Source of the DNA: Pseudescherichia sp031979925
GTDB taxonomy: Bacteria; Pseudomonadota; Gammaproteobacteria; Enterobacterales; Enterobacteriaceae
Assembly (NCBI RefSeq): GCF_031979925.1
Contig: NZ_DALZFB010000007.1
Location: 165,187 to 229,186 of the forward strand
Reading direction: 5' to 3'
Length of the DNA stretch: 64,000 bases
Under the pieces are notes generated by a model. That model was not told the origin of the DNA. It saw nothing but the letters and a program-made list of their open reading frames with translations, and made no database searches. Shown in pieces: positions 15,567 to 24,893 of this stretch. Each line of letters opens with the position of its first letter. The first letter of the stretch is position 1. Both the position numbers and the translations under genes were made by a program.

Positions 15567-16640
15567 GTGGGGCAGCGAATTCCCGTTACGCTCGGCAATA
15601 TAGCGCCGCTAGCGTTGAGTTCCTTTCGCCCGGGGCGGCTCGCTTTAGTTTGTGAAGGCGGCGGCCAACGAGGCATCTTTACTGCCGGCGTGCTGGACGA
15701 ATTTATGCGCGCGCAATTTAACCCTTTCGAACTCTTCTTCGGTACCTCTGCCGGGGCGCAGAACATCTCGGCCTACCTCTGTAACCAGCCCGGCTATGCG
15801 CGCAAGGTCATTATGCGCTATACCACCTCCCGTGAATTTTTTAACCCTGTGCGCTTCGTGCGTGGCGGCAACCTGATCGACCTCGACTGGTTGGTGGAGT
15901 CCACGGCCAGAGAGATGCCGCTGGCGATGGATACCGCTGCCCGCCTGTTTGACGTTGGCAAGCTGTTCTATATGTGCGCCTGTCGGGGAGATGACTATAC
16001 GCCGGGCTACTTCTCTCCGACTAGCCAAACCTGGCTGGATCTGATCCGCGCTACCAGCGCTATCCCCGGCTTTTACCGCAGCGGCGTGATGCTGGACGGC
16101 ATTAACTATCTCGACGGCGGCATCAGCGACGCCATCCCGGTGCAGGAGGCGGCAAAACGGGGGGCGAAAACCATCGTGGTGATCCGCACCGTGCCGTCGC
16201 AGATGTACTACACCCCGCAATGGTTCAAGCGCATGGAGCGCTGGCTGGGTGACAGCAGCCTGCAATCTTTTGTTAATCTGGTCCATCACCATGAGAGTAG
16301 CTACCATGCAATCCAGCAATTTATTGAGAAGCCCCCCGGCAAGCTGCGGATCTTTGAGATCTACCCGCCGCGCCTGCTAAAAAGCATGGCTCTCGGCAGC
16401 CGCCTGCCAGCGCTGCGTGATGACTATAAGCTGGGGCGGCTGTGTGGTCGCTACTTCCTCGCTACCGTCGGTAAGCTGCTGGTGGACGAGCCGCCGCTGC
16501 TGCGTCACGCGCCGCGTATCGTCACTCCGGCGACGGTGGTGGTACCGCCTGCGGCGGTAGCCAATGACGCGCTGGCAACCACCCTGATTGATGCCCCGCA
16601 GGCCAATGATACGTCCTTCAATAAAGAGAGTTCGGCATGA
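15567..16640 (+). CDS. yjjU: patatin-like phospholipase YjjU
   Basis: A 357-residue patatin-family protein with GTG start (15567). Oxyanion loop GGGQRG (31-36), nucleophile S61 in GTSAG (59-63), catalytic D183 in DGG (183-185). It is a predicted serine lipid acyl hydrolase of the Ser-Asp dyad type; the physiological substrate is unknown. yjjV overlaps its last 4 bp. Confidence 0.93.
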   Translation: MGQRIPVTLGNIAPLALSSFRPGRLALVCEGGGQRGIFTAGVLDEFMRAQFNPFELFFGTSAGAQNISAYLCNQPGYARKVIMRYTTSREFFNPVRFVRGGNLIDLDWLVESTAREMPLAMDTAARLFDVGKLFYMCACRGDDYTPGYFSPTSQTWLDLIRATSAIPGFYRSGVMLDGINYLDGGISDAIPVQEAAKRGAKTIVVIRTVPSQMYYTPQWFKRMERWLGDSSLQSFVNLVHHHESSYHAIQQFIEKPPGKLRIFEIYPPRLLKSMALGSRLPALRDDYKLGRLCGRYFLATVGKLLVDEPPLLRHAPRIVTPATVVVPPAAVANDALATTLIDAPQANDTSFNKESSA

Positions 16641-17410
16641 TGCAACGCTTTATCGATACCCACTGCCATTTTGATTTCCCGCCCTTCACCGGCGATGAGG
16701 AACAGAGCCTTGCCAGGGCCAGCGCAGCGGGCGTCGAGGCGGTGATCGTGCCTGCCGTCGAAGCGGCCTATTTTTCCCGCGTGCTGGCGCTGGCGGAGCG
16801 GTTTGACGCCGTCTATGCCGCGCTGGGGCTGCATCCTATCGTGATTGAGAACCATACTCCGGAGTGCATTGACAGGCTGGCTGACCAGCTGGCCGCACGA
16901 CCCACCAGGCTGGTGGCGGTGGGAGAAATAGGGCTGGATCTCTATCGGGAGGATCCGCAGTTTGATAAGCAGGAGCAGCTGCTTGATGAACAGCTTAAGC
17001 TGGCAAAGCGCTACGATCTGCCGGTGATCCTCCACTCCCGGCGCACCCATGACAAGCTGGCGATGCATCTCAAGCGTCATAGTCTGCCGCGCACCGGCGT
17101 GGTACACGGTTTTGCGGGCAGCCTGCAACAGGCCCAGCGCTTTGTTGAGATGGGCTACCGGATTGGCGTTGGGGGCACCATCACCTATCCGCGGGCGAGT
17201 AAAACCCGCGACGTTATCGCCCGCCTGCCGCTCACCGCCTTGCTGCTCGAAACGGACGCGCCGGATATGCCGCTCAACGGTTTCCAGGGCGAGCCTAACC
17301 GTCCTGAGCAGGCCGCCCGCGTCTTTAGCACACTTTGTGAGCTACGCCCGGAATCCCCTGACGAGATTGCTGCTACGCTTCTGGCTAACACGCATCAAAC
17401 GTTTATGTGA
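16637..17410 (+). CDS. yjjV: TatD-family metal-dependent hydrolase YjjV
   Basis: 257 residues. Metal ligands: HCH (H9, H11), the glutamate in VGEIGLDLY, HSR and HGF, and the terminal LLLETDAPDM. It is a predicted nuclease/deoxyribonuclease of the TatD family. ATGATG overlaps the yjjU stop, so translation is coupled. In E. coli yjjW and yjjI follow; here deoC follows directly. Confidence 0.93.
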   Translation: MMQRFIDTHCHFDFPPFTGDEEQSLARASAAGVEAVIVPAVEAAYFSRVLALAERFDAVYAALGLHPIVIENHTPECIDRLADQLAARPTRLVAVGEIGLDLYREDPQFDKQEQLLDEQLKLAKRYDLPVILHSRRTHDKLAMHLKRHSLPRTGVVHGFAGSLQQAQRFVEMGYRIGVGGTITYPRASKTRDVIARLPLTALLLETDAPDMPLNGFQGEPNRPEQAARVFSTLCELRPESPDEIAATLLANTHQTFM

Positions 17411-17479
17411 AAATTTTACCATTTCTCTCCCGTCCGGGCGCAATGTTCCGGCGACCTGTCGCGTTTAACCAGGCTGTTA

Positions 17480-17495
17480 TGTTAGAATTCTAACA
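17480..17495. promoter_or_regulatory. DeoR operator at deo P1
   Basis: TGTTAGAATTCTAACA is a perfect 16-bp palindrome matching the known DeoR operator. It lies 202-217 bp upstream of deoC. Confidence 0.9.
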
Positions 17496-17536
17496 TGCCA
17501 GCCGTTCCGGGCAGCGCCGCCATGAACGGCGCAAAT

Positions 17537-17552
17537 AGTGACGTATCTCACA
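17537..17552. promoter_or_regulatory. CRP site of deo P2
   Basis: AGTGA-cgtatc-TCACA fits the CRP consensus (TGTGA-N6-TCACA) with one mismatch. A second weaker site (TGTGA-tgtaca-TCGAA) begins at 17590. In E. coli deoP2 two CRP sites flank a CytR site; the same arrangement is inferred. Confidence 0.75.
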
Positions 17553-17622
17553 TTGATATTATGCAACTTTGCATGACGTTTTCATTAACTGTGATGTACA
17601 TCGAAGTGTCGTGGCGGAAGGA

Positions 17623-17638
17623 TGTTAGAATAGTAACA
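17623..17638. promoter_or_regulatory. DeoR operator at deo P2
   Basis: TGTTAGAATAGTAACA is a near-perfect DeoR operator, 58 bp before the deoC start codon. With the P1 operator 143 bp upstream it allows DNA looping by DeoR, as in E. coli. Confidence 0.88.
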
Positions 17639-17696
17639 GACCCGCCCGGTTAAACAATGAACCGGCAAACGCCGTCTTCAGCTTCTGGAGAGTGTT

Positions 17697-18476
17697 ATGA
17701 CTGATTTAACTGCAAGCAGCCTGCGCGCATTGCAACTGATGGATTTGACCACCCTGAACGATGATGACACCGATGCGAAAGTGATCGCCCTGTGCCATCA
17801 GGCGAAAACGCCGGTGGGCAACACCGCCGCTATCTGCATCTACCCACGCTTTATTCCAATTGCGCGTAAAACCCTGAAAGAGCAGGGTACGCCGGAGATC
17901 CGCATCGCGACGGTCACTAACTTCCCGCACGGCAACGACGATATCGAGATCGCGCTGGCGGAAACGCGTGCGGCTATCGCCTATGGCGCGGACGAGGTGG
18001 ACGTGGTGTTCCCGTACCGGGCACTGATCGCTGGCAATGAGCAGATCGGTTTCGATCTGGTTCAGGCCTGTAAAGCCGCCTGTGCCGAAGCCAACGTGCT
18101 GCTGAAGGTGATCATCGAAACCGGTGAGCTAAAAGAGGAGGCGCTGATCCGTAAAGCCTCTGAGATCGCTATCAAAGCGGGCGCGGACTTTATTAAAACC
18201 TCCACCGGCAAGGTGCCGGTAAACGCCACTCCGGAGAGCGCACGCATTATGCTGGAAACCATCCGCGATCTGGGCGTCGAGAAAACCGTGGGCTTCAAAC
18301 CGGCAGGCGGCGTACGCACGGCGGAAGATGCCGCGCAGTTCCTCGCCATTGCCGACCAGCTGTTCGGCGCAGAGTGGGCTGACTCACGTCACTACCGCTT
18401 TGGCGCGTCCAGCCTGCTGGCGAGCCTGCTGAAGGCTCTCGGCCACGGCGACGGTAAAAGCGCAAGCAGCTATTAA
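17697..18476 (+). CDS. deoC: deoxyribose-phosphate aldolase
   Basis: 259 residues, class I aldolase. The Schiff-base lysine is K167 (DFIKTSTG), with partner K201 (VGFKPAGG) and D102. It cleaves 2-deoxyribose 5-phosphate to glyceraldehyde 3-phosphate and acetaldehyde. It is the first gene of deoCABD; RBS ctggaga precedes the ATG. Confidence 0.97.
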   Translation: MTDLTASSLRALQLMDLTTLNDDDTDAKVIALCHQAKTPVGNTAAICIYPRFIPIARKTLKEQGTPEIRIATVTNFPHGNDDIEIALAETRAAIAYGADEVDVVFPYRALIAGNEQIGFDLVQACKAACAEANVLLKVIIETGELKEEALIRKASEIAIKAGADFIKTSTGKVPVNATPESARIMLETIRDLGVEKTVGFKPAGGVRTAEDAAQFLAIADQLFGAEWADSRHYRFGASSLLASLLKALGHGDGKSASSY

Positions 18477-18497
18477 TCAACACCGTTGGGCCTCCTC

Positions 18498-18527
18498 GTA
18501 GGCCCGATAAGCGGAGCGCCATCGGGC
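18498..18527. repeat. REP element between deoC and deoA
   Basis: gtaggcccgataagcgg...cgccatcgggc forms a REP palindrome within the operon. It may stabilise the upstream deoC mRNA. Confidence 0.8.
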
Positions 18528-18569
18528 GTATGCCGATGGCCTTCGCGCCAGCTCATCAAGGGGGTTACC

Positions 18570-19892
18570 TTGTTTCTCGCTCAAGAAATTATACGAAAAA
18601 AACGCGATGGCCATGCCCTCAGCGACGAAGAGATTCGCTTTTTTATCAACGGCATTCGTGATAACACCATTTCAGAAGGTCAGATCGCCGCGCTGGCGAT
18701 GACCATCTTTTTCCACGACATGGCCATGCCGGAGCGCGTCTCCCTGACCATGGCAATGCGCGACTCGGGTACGGTGCTGGACTGGAAAAGCCTCAGCCTG
18801 AACGGCCCGATCGTCGATAAACACTCTACCGGCGGCGTGGGTGACGTCACCTCGCTGATGCTCGGCCCGATGGTTGCAGCCTGCGGCGGCTATGTGCCGA
18901 TGATCTCCGGACGCGGTCTGGGCCACACCGGCGGCACCCTCGACAAACTGGAAGCCATCCCCGGCTTTGACATCTTCCCGAGCGATAGCCGCTTCCGGGA
19001 CATTATTAAGGACGTTGGCGTCGCGATCATCGGCCAGACCAGCTCCCTCGCCCCGGCGGACAAGCGCTTTTACGCCACCCGCGACATTACCGCCACGGTT
19101 GACTCAATTCCGCTGATCACCGCCTCTATTCTGGCGAAAAAGCTGGCGGAAGGGCTGGATGCGCTGGTGATGGATGTGAAAGTGGGCAGCGGGGCGTTTA
19201 TGCCTACTTATGAACTGTCTGAAGCGCTGGCCGAAGCCATCGTTGGCGTCGCCAACGGCGCAGGCGTGCGCACCACGGCGCTGCTGACCGATATGAACCA
19301 GGTTCTGGCCTCCAGCGCCGGTAACGCGGTGGAGGTGCGCGAGGCGGTGCAGTTCCTGACCGGCGAGTATCGCAACCCGCGCCTGCTCGACGTCACCATG
19401 GCGCTGTGCGTGGAGATGCTGATCTCCGGCAAGCTTGCCCGCGACGATGCCGATGCTCGCCAGCAGCTGCAGGTAGTGCTGGATAACGGCAAAGCGGCAG
19501 AGGTCTTTGGCCGGATGGTTGCCGCGCAAAAAGGCCCGGCTGACTTCGTCGAGAACTACGCGAAGTACCTGCCGACGGCGACCCTCAGCAAGGCGGTCTA
19601 CGCCGATACCGAAGGCTTTGTCTCGGCGATGGATACCCGTGCGCTGGGTATGGCGGTGGTATCCATGGGCGGCGGTCGTCGTCAGGCCTCTGACAGCATC
19701 GACTACAGCGTCGGCTTTACCGATATGGCGCGTCTGGGGGACAGCATTGACGGCCAGCGGCCGCTGGCGGTGATCCATGCTAAAGACGAAGCCAGCTGGC
19801 AGGAAGCGGCGAAAGCGGTTAAGGCTGCCGTGACGTTAGACGATCAAGCTCCCGAAACCACGCCAACCGTCTATCGTCGTATAACTGAATAG
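18570..19892 (+). CDS. deoA: thymidine phosphorylase
   Basis: 440 residues from the TTG at 18570, equal in length to E. coli DeoA (MFLAQEIIRKKRDG). The RBS aaggggg ahead of TTG supports this start rather than the longer frame from 18486, which would run through a REP element. Signature: the SGRGLGHTGGTLDKLE loop. It converts thymidine plus phosphate to thymine and deoxyribose 1-phosphate. Confidence 0.96.
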   Translation: MFLAQEIIRKKRDGHALSDEEIRFFINGIRDNTISEGQIAALAMTIFFHDMAMPERVSLTMAMRDSGTVLDWKSLSLNGPIVDKHSTGGVGDVTSLMLGPMVAACGGYVPMISGRGLGHTGGTLDKLEAIPGFDIFPSDSRFRDIIKDVGVAIIGQTSSLAPADKRFYATRDITATVDSIPLITASILAKKLAEGLDALVMDVKVGSGAFMPTYELSEALAEAIVGVANGAGVRTTALLTDMNQVLASSAGNAVEVREAVQFLTGEYRNPRLLDVTMALCVEMLISGKLARDDADARQQLQVVLDNGKAAEVFGRMVAAQKGPADFVENYAKYLPTATLSKAVYADTEGFVSAMDTRALGMAVVSMGGGRRQASDSIDYSVGFTDMARLGDSIDGQRPLAVIHAKDEASWQEAAKAVKAAVTLDDQAPETTPTVYRRITE

Positions 19893-19913
19893 CTGTATAC
19901 TGATCTGATCGGT

Positions 19914-19964
19914 TTTTTATGAAGCACTCATTTCTATGAAGTACAAATTTCTATGAAGTACTAG
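19914..19964 (+). repeat. 17-bp tandem repeat, three units, between deoA and deoB
   Basis: Units at 19914-19930, 19931-19947 and 19948-19964. Units 2 and 3 share tttctatgaagtac exactly, and unit 1 (tttttatgaagcac) differs at two positions. Each unit contains ATGAAG in a different frame. The deoB RBS and start follow 14 bp later. Confidence 0.85.
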
Positions 19965-19977
19965 GTACGGAGAAAAT

Positions 19978-21201
19978 ATGAAACGTGCATTTATTATGGT
20001 GCTGGACTCTTTCGGCATCGGCGCTACCGAAGATGCGGAGCGCTTCGGCGACGCAGGTTCTGACACTCTCGGCCATATTGCCGAAGCCTGCGCCAAAGGT
20101 GAAGCCAATACGGGCCGCCAGGGTCCGCTGAACCTCCCTAACTTAACCCGTCTGGGCCTGGCGAAAGCGCATGAAGGCTCTACCGGTACTATTCCTGCGG
20201 GGATGGACGGTAATGCAGAGGTCGTTGGCGCGTACGCATGGGCGCACGAGCTCTCCTCTGGTAAAGATACGCCATCGGGCCACTGGGAAATTGCCGGCGT
20301 GCCGGTACTCTTTGACTGGGGCTACTTTTCCGACACCGAGAACAGCTTCCCGCAGGCACTGCTCGACAAACTGGTAGAGCGTGCCGGGTTACCGGGCTAT
20401 CTGGGTAACTGCCACTCCTCCGGGACGGTGATCCTGGATCAGCTTGGCGAAGAGCATATGAAAACCGGCAAGCCGATTTTCTATACCTCTGCGGACTCGG
20501 TGTTCCAGATCGCCTGCCATGAAGAGACCTATGGTCTGGATAAGCTCTACGAGCTGTGCGAAATCGCCCGTGAAGAGCTGACCGAAGGCGGCTACAACAT
20601 TGGCCGCGTGATTGCGCGTCCGTTTGTTGGCGACAAGGCGGGTAACTTCCAGCGCACCGGTAACCGTCACGATCTGGCCGTAGAGCCGCCGGCTCCGACC
20701 ATCCTGCAGAAGCTGGTGGAAGAGAAGGATGGTCATGTAGTATCGGTAGGGAAAATTGCCGATATCTATGCCCACGTTGGCATTACTAAAAAAGTAAAAG
20801 CCACCGGCCTGGACGCGCTGTTTGACGCTACCGTTAAAGAGATGAAGGAAGCGGGTGATAACACTATCGTGTTTACTAACTTCGTTGACTTCGACTCCTC
20901 CTGGGGACATCGCCGTGATGTGTCAGGCTACGCGGGCGGCCTTGAGCTGTTCGACCGCCGTCTGCCGGAGCTGTTAGCGTTGGTGGAAGAGGGTGACATC
21001 ATCATCTTCACCGCCGACCACGGCTGCGATCCGACCTGGACCGGTACCGATCATACCCGCGAGCACATTCCGGTGCTGATCTACGGCCCGAACGTCAAGC
21101 CTGGCTCGCTGGGCCACCGTGACACCTTCGCGGACATCGGCCAGACGCTGGCGACCTACTTCGGTACGTCGCCAATGGAATATGGCAAAAATATGCTGTA
21201 A
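19978..21201 (+). CDS. deoB: phosphopentomutase
   Basis: 407 residues, alkaline-phosphatase superfamily. VLDSFGIGA near the N-terminus and FTADHGCDPTWTGTDHTREH near the C-terminus hold the metal ligands. It interconverts (deoxy)ribose 1- and 5-phosphate. RBS ggagaaaat precedes the ATG. Confidence 0.97.
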   Translation: MKRAFIMVLDSFGIGATEDAERFGDAGSDTLGHIAEACAKGEANTGRQGPLNLPNLTRLGLAKAHEGSTGTIPAGMDGNAEVVGAYAWAHELSSGKDTPSGHWEIAGVPVLFDWGYFSDTENSFPQALLDKLVERAGLPGYLGNCHSSGTVILDQLGEEHMKTGKPIFYTSADSVFQIACHEETYGLDKLYELCEIAREELTEGGYNIGRVIARPFVGDKAGNFQRTGNRHDLAVEPPAPTILQKLVEEKDGHVVSVGKIADIYAHVGITKKVKATGLDALFDATVKEMKEAGDNTIVFTNFVDFDSSWGHRRDVSGYAGGLELFDRRLPELLALVEEGDIIIFTADHGCDPTWTGTDHTREHIPVLIYGPNVKPGSLGHRDTFADIGQTLATYFGTSPMEYGKNML

Positions 21202-21207
21202 TGCTTC

Positions 21208-21278
21208 TGCCCGGCGGCGCTGCGCTTGCCGGGCCTACGGATCCTGTAGGCCGGATAAGGCGTAGCCGCCATCCGGCG
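21208..21278. repeat. paired inverted REP elements (BIME) between deoB and deoD
   Basis: REP at 21208-21239 (tgcccggcggcgctgcgc) and an inverted REP at 21245-21278 (tgtaggccggataaggcg) are arranged head to head, a typical bacterial interspersed mosaic element. Confidence 0.88.
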
Positions 21279-21303
21279 CAAAAATGTATAAAAAGGAATG
21301 AAA

Positions 21304-22023
21304 ATGGCAACTCCCCACATTAATGCCGAAATGGGCGATTTCGCTGACGTTGTGCTGATGCCGGGCGATCCGCTGCGTGCTAAACATATCGCGGAAACCT
21401 TCTTTGAAGACGTGCGTGAAGTGAACAACGTGCGCGGTATGCTGGGCTACACCGGTACTTACAAAGGCCGTAAAATCTCCGTGATGGGCCACGGCATGGG
21501 TATTCCGTCCTGCTCGATCTACACCAAAGAGCTGATCACCGATTTTGGCGTGAAGAAGATTATCCGCGTAGGCTCCTGCGGCGCGGTTCGCGCTGACGTG
21601 AAGCTGCGCGACGTGGTCATTGGTATGGGTGCCTGCACCGACTCCAAGGTGAACCGTCTGCGCTTTAAGGATCATGACTTTGCGGCGATTGCTGACTTTG
21701 ACATGGTGCGCAACGCGGTAGACGCGGCCAAAGCGCTGGGCGTTGACGCGCGCGTCGGCAACATCTTCTCTGCCGATCTCTTCTACACCCCGGATCCGAC
21801 CATGTTCGACGTAATGGAAAAATACGGCATTCTCGGCGTAGAGATGGAAGCGGCAGGGATCTACGGCGTAGCGGCAGAGTTCGGTGCAAAAGCGCTGACT
21901 ATCTGCACCGTTTCTGACCATATCCGTACCCACGAGCAGACCACCGCCGCCGAGCGTCAGACGACCTTCAACGATATGATTAAGATCGCGCTGGAGTCCG
22001 TACTGCTGGGCGACAAAGAGTAA
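21304..22023 (+). CDS. deoD: purine nucleoside phosphorylase DeoD
   Basis: 239 residues, hexameric class I PNP. VLMPGDPLRAKHIAETF at the N-terminus binds phosphate; VEMEAAGIYGVA and TVSDH carry the active-site Glu and Asp. The start at 21304 (MATPHINAEMG) matches E. coli; an ATG two codons upstream also exists, and AAAGGA lies 5' of both. Last gene of the deo operon. Confidence 0.97.
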   Translation: MATPHINAEMGDFADVVLMPGDPLRAKHIAETFFEDVREVNNVRGMLGYTGTYKGRKISVMGHGMGIPSCSIYTKELITDFGVKKIIRVGSCGAVRADVKLRDVVIGMGACTDSKVNRLRFKDHDFAAIADFDMVRNAVDAAKALGVDARVGNIFSADLFYTPDPTMFDVMEKYGILGVEMEAAGIYGVAAEFGAKALTICTVSDHIRTHEQTTAAERQTTFNDMIKIALESVLLGDKE

Positions 22024-22033
22024 GTTTGTGCTG

Positions 22034-22066
22034 TGCCGGGTGGCGGCTTCGCCTTACCCGGCCTAC
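22034..22066. repeat. REP element at deoD/lplA convergent junction
   Basis: tgccgggtggcggc and gccttacccggcctac form a REP palindrome. The lplA stop codon (22063-22065 on the minus strand) lies inside it. Confidence 0.88.
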
Positions 22067-23079
22067 CGCACTGCGTTACCAATCCATTCTGATAACTCCC
22101 GTAACTCCCTCTCCTGCTCTGGAAAATCGCCTAACAACGCATCGCACGCCTGCTGCAGCATATCCGCACGATAGAGGCAGCCCTGCAGACGCGCCGCCAG
22201 CGCCTCCAGCGGGGCCGGATTCAGGCTGTCGGTAAAGATCTGCGTGCGCGTGATGTGTCCTCGCTCGACGTCAAAATGCAGCTCGACGCCGCCCCAGGTA
22301 AAGCGCTCATCCAGCAGATGGCTGAATGATGGAGCCTGACCAAAGTTCCACTCCCAGCTGCTCTGGCGGGCAAACGTCTCGGCAAAGTTCGGTAGATCCG
22401 GCGTCCTGTCCGGAGAGATGATCTCCGCCGCGACGCGCTCGCCGTAGTGGGCAAAAAAGGCCTCGGTGACGGCAGCGCAGATCGCCTCATGGGTGATACC
22501 CGGCAGCAGATCGACCAGGTTCGCCACCCGGCCCCGCACCGAGGTAATGCCCTTGGCCTGGAGCTTCTTCTTATCGGGATTAAGGTAGTTCGCCAGCCGG
22601 CTCAGATCGGCATTGAGCAGCAGCGTCCCGTGGTGGAAGCCACGATCCGGGGTCTCGCGATAGGCCGAACCGGAGACTTTGCGATCGCCCTCCGCGGTTT
22701 TGACTACCAGATCGTTACGTCCCGAGGCTTCTGCTGCTACGCCCAGCGCGTTGAGGGCGTTAAGCACAATGCGGGTGGAGATGGTCTTGTCATACTCCGG
22801 CTTGCCCGCCATAAAGGTAAAGCAGGTATTGCCGAGATCGTGAAACACCGCGCCGCCGCCGCTGCTGCGTCGGGCCAGGCGGACGTTATCCTCCTCCATG
22901 CGTCGGGTATTGCACTCTTTCCACGGGTTTTGCGCCCGGCCAATGACCACCGTATCGGCGTTGCGCCATAAGAAAAGCACGCGCTGGGTAGCGGGCATCT
23001 GGCGGAAAATCGACTCCTCTACCGCCAGGTTAAACCAGGGATCGTACGAATCAGAAATAAGCAGACGTAATGTGGACAT
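22063..23079 (-). CDS. lplA: lipoate-protein ligase A
   Basis: 338 residues, equal to E. coli LplA. RRSSGGGAVFHDLGNTCFTF is the lipoyl-AMP binding loop, and DRKVSGSAY carries the catalytic lysine. It activates free lipoate and attaches it to E2 and H proteins. The start at 23079 (MSTLRLLISD) is preferred over the frame opening at 23121. Local interest: Ohr in this window depends on lipoylated proteins for reduction in characterised systems. Confidence 0.96.
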   Translation of the reverse strand: MSTLRLLISDSYDPWFNLAVEESIFRQMPATQRVLFLWRNADTVVIGRAQNPWKECNTRRMEEDNVRLARRSSGGGAVFHDLGNTCFTFMAGKPEYDKTISTRIVLNALNALGVAAEASGRNDLVVKTAEGDRKVSGSAYRETPDRGFHHGTLLLNADLSRLANYLNPDKKKLQAKGITSVRGRVANLVDLLPGITHEAICAAVTEAFFAHYGERVAAEIISPDRTPDLPNFAETFARQSSWEWNFGQAPSFSHLLDERFTWGGVELHFDVERGHITRTQIFTDSLNPAPLEALAARLQGCLYRADMLQQACDALLGDFPEQERELRELSEWIGNAVR

Positions 23080-23144
23080 GGCAGCTTTCCTTTTCTTTAT
23101 TTGTCCCCATCTTAACGACAAAGCGGCGCGTATGCATACCTGGC

Positions 23145-23792
23145 CTACGGCTCACGTTTCTCGCTCTCCTCCTCCTCCGGTACTGACCGACTGGCGGTGA
23201 GCAGGAAGGGTGACTGCTGCCAGCGGGTACGCTTACCCTGCAGCAGCGTGCGGGTCAGCACCACGCCGATGGCTAACGACAGGAGCAGCATCAGGCGGAG
23301 GATATTTGTGGTATTATCGACCTGTTTCGCTTCGGTCGGCAGGGTATGGGTGTCGAGGGTCAGACGCAGGTAGCCGAGCGGGCCATTTTTTCCCTGTATA
23401 GGTTCAACAATCTGCTGGTTGAAGTAACCGCCGGCCTTTTTCCCGTCCAGCGCCAGACGGTCACGGACGTCAACGCTCTCTCCCGAACGCGCAATCAGAT
23501 CGCCCTGCTCATCGTAGACGCCTGCATCAAGAATGCGACTCCCTTCGGTAAGCTGGCGCAGGAGCGCGCTAATCGGCTTCTCGTCCGGCGTTTCGCTGCG
23601 CATCAGCGGCGTCAGGTTCAGGGTCACCTGGTGCGCCAGGGTACGGGCCAGCTCTTCAAACTGGGGGTTACGCGCCCGCTGGTGGCTCTGGCTAAACCAT
23701 GACGCCCCCTGCATCAGCGCTACCAGCAGGGCGAGACAGATGAGCACAATCACAGCGCGATGCAGCCGGAATCTCAGTTTTGCGCGGGCCAT
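23145..23792 (-). CDS. ytjB: membrane protein YtjB (Smp)
   Basis: A 215-residue protein with an N-terminal helix (about 12-32), a periplasmic domain of about 130 residues and a second helix (about 163-182), ending in a charged tail (VPEEEESEKREP). It matches E. coli YtjB/Smp, located divergently from serB. The function is not established. The start MARAKLRFRLH at 23792 fits the family; the longer frame from 23858 does not. Confidence 0.92.
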   Translation of the reverse strand: MARAKLRFRLHRAVIVLICLALLVALMQGASWFSQSHQRARNPQFEELARTLAHQVTLNLTPLMRSETPDEKPISALLRQLTEGSRILDAGVYDEQGDLIARSGESVDVRDRLALDGKKAGGYFNQQIVEPIQGKNGPLGYLRLTLDTHTLPTEAKQVDNTTNILRLMLLLSLAIGVVLTRTLLQGKRTRWQQSPFLLTASRSVPEEEESEKREP

Positions 23793-23911
23793 ATTCTTAC
23801 CTGATGAAAATTTGAGGTTAGCATGTTGCCAGAAGCGATGATTACAGGGTAGCCTCATGCGTTATTTTTACCCGGATGCGTTTGGCCGCACGTGTTTTTA
23901 CAGGAGCTTTA

Positions 23912-24883
23912 ATGTCTAACAGTTTAACCTGGCGCGACCTGCCCGAAGCCGTCTCTCAGTGGCCTGGGCTGCCGCTCTCTTTAAGCGGCGACGAGGTGAT
24001 GCCGCTCGATTATCACGCGGGTCGCAGCGGCTGGCTGCTCTATGGCCGCAGCCTGGATAAACAGCGCCTGACGGCGTATCAGCGCTCGCTCGGCGCGGCG
24101 ATGGTGATCGTCGCGGCCTGGTGCGTCGAGGATTATCAGGTGATCCGCCTGGCTGGCTCGCTGACACCGCGGGCGACGCGTCTGGCGCACGACGCCGGTC
24201 TGGACGTTGCGCCGTTGGGTAAGATCCCGCACCTGCGCACGCCGGGCCTGCTGGTGATGGACATGGACTCCACCGCGATCCAGATCGAGTGCATCGATGA
24301 GATCGCCACGCTGGCGGGCACCGGGGAGATGGTCGCCGAGGTGACCGAGCGGGCGATGCGCGGCGAGCTGGACTTTACTGCCAGCCTGCGCAGCCGCGTT
24401 GGCACCCTCAAGGGGGCAGACGCCAGCATTCTGCACCAGGTGCGCGACGGCCTGCCGCTGATGCCGGGCCTGACCCAGCTGGTTCTGAAGCTGGAAACGC
24501 TGGGCTGGAAGGTGGCTATCGCCTCCGGCGGCTTCACCTTCTTTGCCGACTACCTGCGCGACAGGCTGCGCCTGACCGCCGCCGTAGCGAACGAGCTGGA
24601 GATTGTTGATGGCAAGCTGACCGGCCACGTAGTGGGCGACATTGTGGATGCCCAGTACAAGGCGGCCACGCTGCTGCGCCTGGCGCAAGAGTATGATATT
24701 CCGCTGGCACAGACCGTGGCGATCGGCGACGGTGCCAACGATCTGCCGATGATCAAATCGGCGGGGCTGGGGATCGCCTATCACGCGAAACCCAAAGTGA
24801 ATGAGAAGACGGAAGTGACTATCCGTCACGCTGATCTGATGGGCGTTTTCTGTATCCTGTCGGGCAGCCTGAACCAGAACTAA
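23912..24883 (+). CDS. serB: phosphoserine phosphatase
   Basis: 323 residues, HAD family. The nucleophile motif is DMDST (117-121, D117); SGGF, then K, and GDGANDLPM complete the active site. It performs the last step of serine synthesis. The start MSNSLTWRDL is preceded by caggagc. radA follows 10 bp downstream, then nadR, as the E. coli operon. Confidence 0.96.
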   Translation: MSNSLTWRDLPEAVSQWPGLPLSLSGDEVMPLDYHAGRSGWLLYGRSLDKQRLTAYQRSLGAAMVIVAAWCVEDYQVIRLAGSLTPRATRLAHDAGLDVAPLGKIPHLRTPGLLVMDMDSTAIQIECIDEIATLAGTGEMVAEVTERAMRGELDFTASLRSRVGTLKGADASILHQVRDGLPLMPGLTQLVLKLETLGWKVAIASGGFTFFADYLRDRLRLTAAVANELEIVDGKLTGHVVGDIVDAQYKAATLLRLAQEYDIPLAQTVAIGDGANDLPMIKSAGLGIAYHAKPKVNEKTEVTIRHADLMGVFCILSGSLNQN

Positions 24884-24893
24884 CGAGGTAAAC

